Source: an uncultured Erysipelotrichaceae bacterium
Lineage (GTDB): Bacteria > Bacillota_I > Bacilli_A > Acholeplasmatales > Anaeroplasmataceae
Assembly: GCA_902796895.1 (NCBI GenBank)
Contig: CADBQV010000064.1
Coordinates: 1 to 5,228 of the forward strand
Direction of reading: 5' to 3'
DNA: 5,228 bases
Shown: one piece after another, positions 4,612-5,228 of the stretch
Position numbering within the stretch: the first letter of the stretch is position 1
Layout: each line of letters opens with the position of its first letter
The notes under the pieces: generated by a model
Told to the model about the DNA's origin: nothing
What the model saw: the letters and a program-made list of their open reading frames with translations, nothing else
The model's database searches: none
Program-made: the position numbers and the translations under genes

Positions 4612-5228
4612 ATGTGGGGTATTATTGTAGGTTCTATAATTGGAGTACTTATAATTATTTATTTAATTTCAAGAATCAAAATCGTAAGACAAACTAATAA
4701 GCACGTTGTTGAACGTTTAGGAGCATTCCATAAGGTATGGGGTGTAGGTGTACATTTTTTATGTCCATTTATTGATAAGGTATCATATATAATATCTATG
4801 AAGGAGCAAGTTAAGGATTTCGCTCCACAACCAGTTATTACAAAGGATAATGTAAAAATGGATATTGATACTGTAGTATTTTTCCAAGTAACAGATCCTA
4901 AGCTATATGCATATGGTGTAGAAAATCCATTATCAGCAATTGAAAATTTAAGTGCTACAACACTAAGAAATATTATTGGTGAATTAGATTTAGATGAAAC
5001 TTTAACAAGCCGTGGTATTATTAATTCAAGAATGCGTTCAATTCTTGATGAAGCAACAGACCCTTGGGGAATTAAAGTTAATAGAGTTGAAGTTAAAAAC
5101 ATTATTCCACCAAGAGATATCCAAGAAGCAATGGAGCGTCAAATGCGTGCAGAACGTGAACGTCGTGAAAAGATTTTACTTGCTGAAGGTGAAAAGAAAT
5201 CTCAAATTTTATTAGCTGAAGGTCAAAA
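4612..5228 (+). CDS. qmcA: SPFH/stomatin-like paraslipin, 3' partial
   Basis: An open frame from ATG 4612 runs without a stop to the window end (205 full codons), so the C-terminus is missing. GAGGGGGA at 4596-4603, 8 nt upstream, sets the start, 1 nt after the nfeD stop. A hydrophobic N-terminal segment (about 2-20) anchors the protein. The SPFH/Band 7 domain follows at about 24-180, with VVERLGAF, PFIDKV, the stretch from PVITKDNV to VVFFQVTDP, and WGIKVNRVEVKNI then PPRDIQEAM. The last visible part (about 172-205) is the start of the Arg/Glu-rich coiled coil, with two copies of LLAEG. These proteins oligomerise in the membrane and scaffold microdomains and proteases, working with NfeD. Arg codons here include 8 CGT of 14, against none in nfeD, which may reflect high expression. 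Confidence 0.94.
   Translation, partial: MWGIIVGSIIGVLIIIYLISRIKIVRQTNKHVVERLGAFHKVWGVGVHFLCPFIDKVSYIISMKEQVKDFAPQPVITKDNVKMDIDTVVFFQVTDPKLYAYGVENPLSAIENLSATTLRNIIGELDLDETLTSRGIINSRMRSILDEATDPWGIKVNRVEVKNIIPPRDIQEAMERQMRAERERREKILLAEGEKKSQILLAEGQ

Noticed and set aside
4659..5102. 147-aa open frame on the minus strand across the SPFH gene
   Set aside because: Lies entirely antisense to a conserved SPFH domain; composition is that of a shadow frame.
5012..5215. 67-aa open frame on the plus strand inside the SPFH gene
   Set aside because: Out of frame with the conserved SPFH reading frame and without a recognisable product.
1..5228. Possible Mycoplasma-type code (UGA as Trp), given the AT richness
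   Set aside because: All Trp positions in conserved proteins are TGG, and TGA ends two genes at expected places (2876-2878 and 4180-4182), so the standard bacterial code applies.
1..5228. Mobile elements, CRISPR arrays, tRNA or rRNA genes, toxin-antitoxin or defence modules
   Set aside because: No transposase or recombinase motif, no regularly spaced repeats of CRISPR size, and no GC-rich RNA-like segments were seen; NfeD-SPFH is a housekeeping membrane pair, not a defence module here.

Overview
The window is a very AT-rich, densely packed bacterial segment with every supported gene on the + strand. Strong A/T bias at third codon positions, AAAGGA/GGAGG-type ribosome sites, a CvfB/YitL homologue and a clostridial-type citrate synthase point to a low-GC Firmicute. 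UGG is the only Trp codon seen and UGA serves as a stop, so this is not a Mycoplasma-code organism. An uncultured gut Bacilli or Erysipelotrichia-like lineage is a reasonable guess, but it is inference only.

Layout. (1) 1-1524: the 3' end of an aconitase gene, then a complete citrate synthase gene 12 nt later. These are two consecutive enzymes of the oxidative branch toward 2-oxoglutarate. No isocitrate dehydrogenase gene follows. (2) 1537-2274: a promoter with tandem TATAA units, a gene for a small exported or membrane-anchored protein with a fibronectin-III-like C-terminal half, then a clear intrinsic terminator. (3) 2295-3717: an extended -10 promoter directly behind that terminator drives three overlapping genes. 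They encode a 142-aa unknown protein, a 48-aa lysine-rich protein with the best Shine-Dalgarno sequence in the window, and a CvfB-type S1-domain RNA-binding protein starting at TTG. (4) 3747-5228: a near-consensus sigma-A promoter, decorated with two pairs of direct repeats at 10-bp spacing, drives three genes. These are a 129-aa unknown protein with apparent two-fold internal symmetry, a short NfeD membrane protein and an SPFH/paraslipin protein cut off by the window end.

How they work together. Aconitase and citrate synthase act in sequence in central carbon metabolism. NfeD and the SPFH protein form a known membrane-scaffold pair (compare E. coli YbbJ/QmcA). CvfB is a cytosolic RNA-binding regulator. 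The two 10-to-15-nt gene overlaps and the TTGA stop/start junction suggest translational coupling within operons 3 and 4.

No RNA gene, mobile element, CRISPR array, origin or attachment site was seen. Nothing here amounts to a demonstrated new system. The most novel parts are the unknown genes 2317-2745, 2732-2878 and 3793-4182 and the repeat-decorated promoter at 3723-3775.
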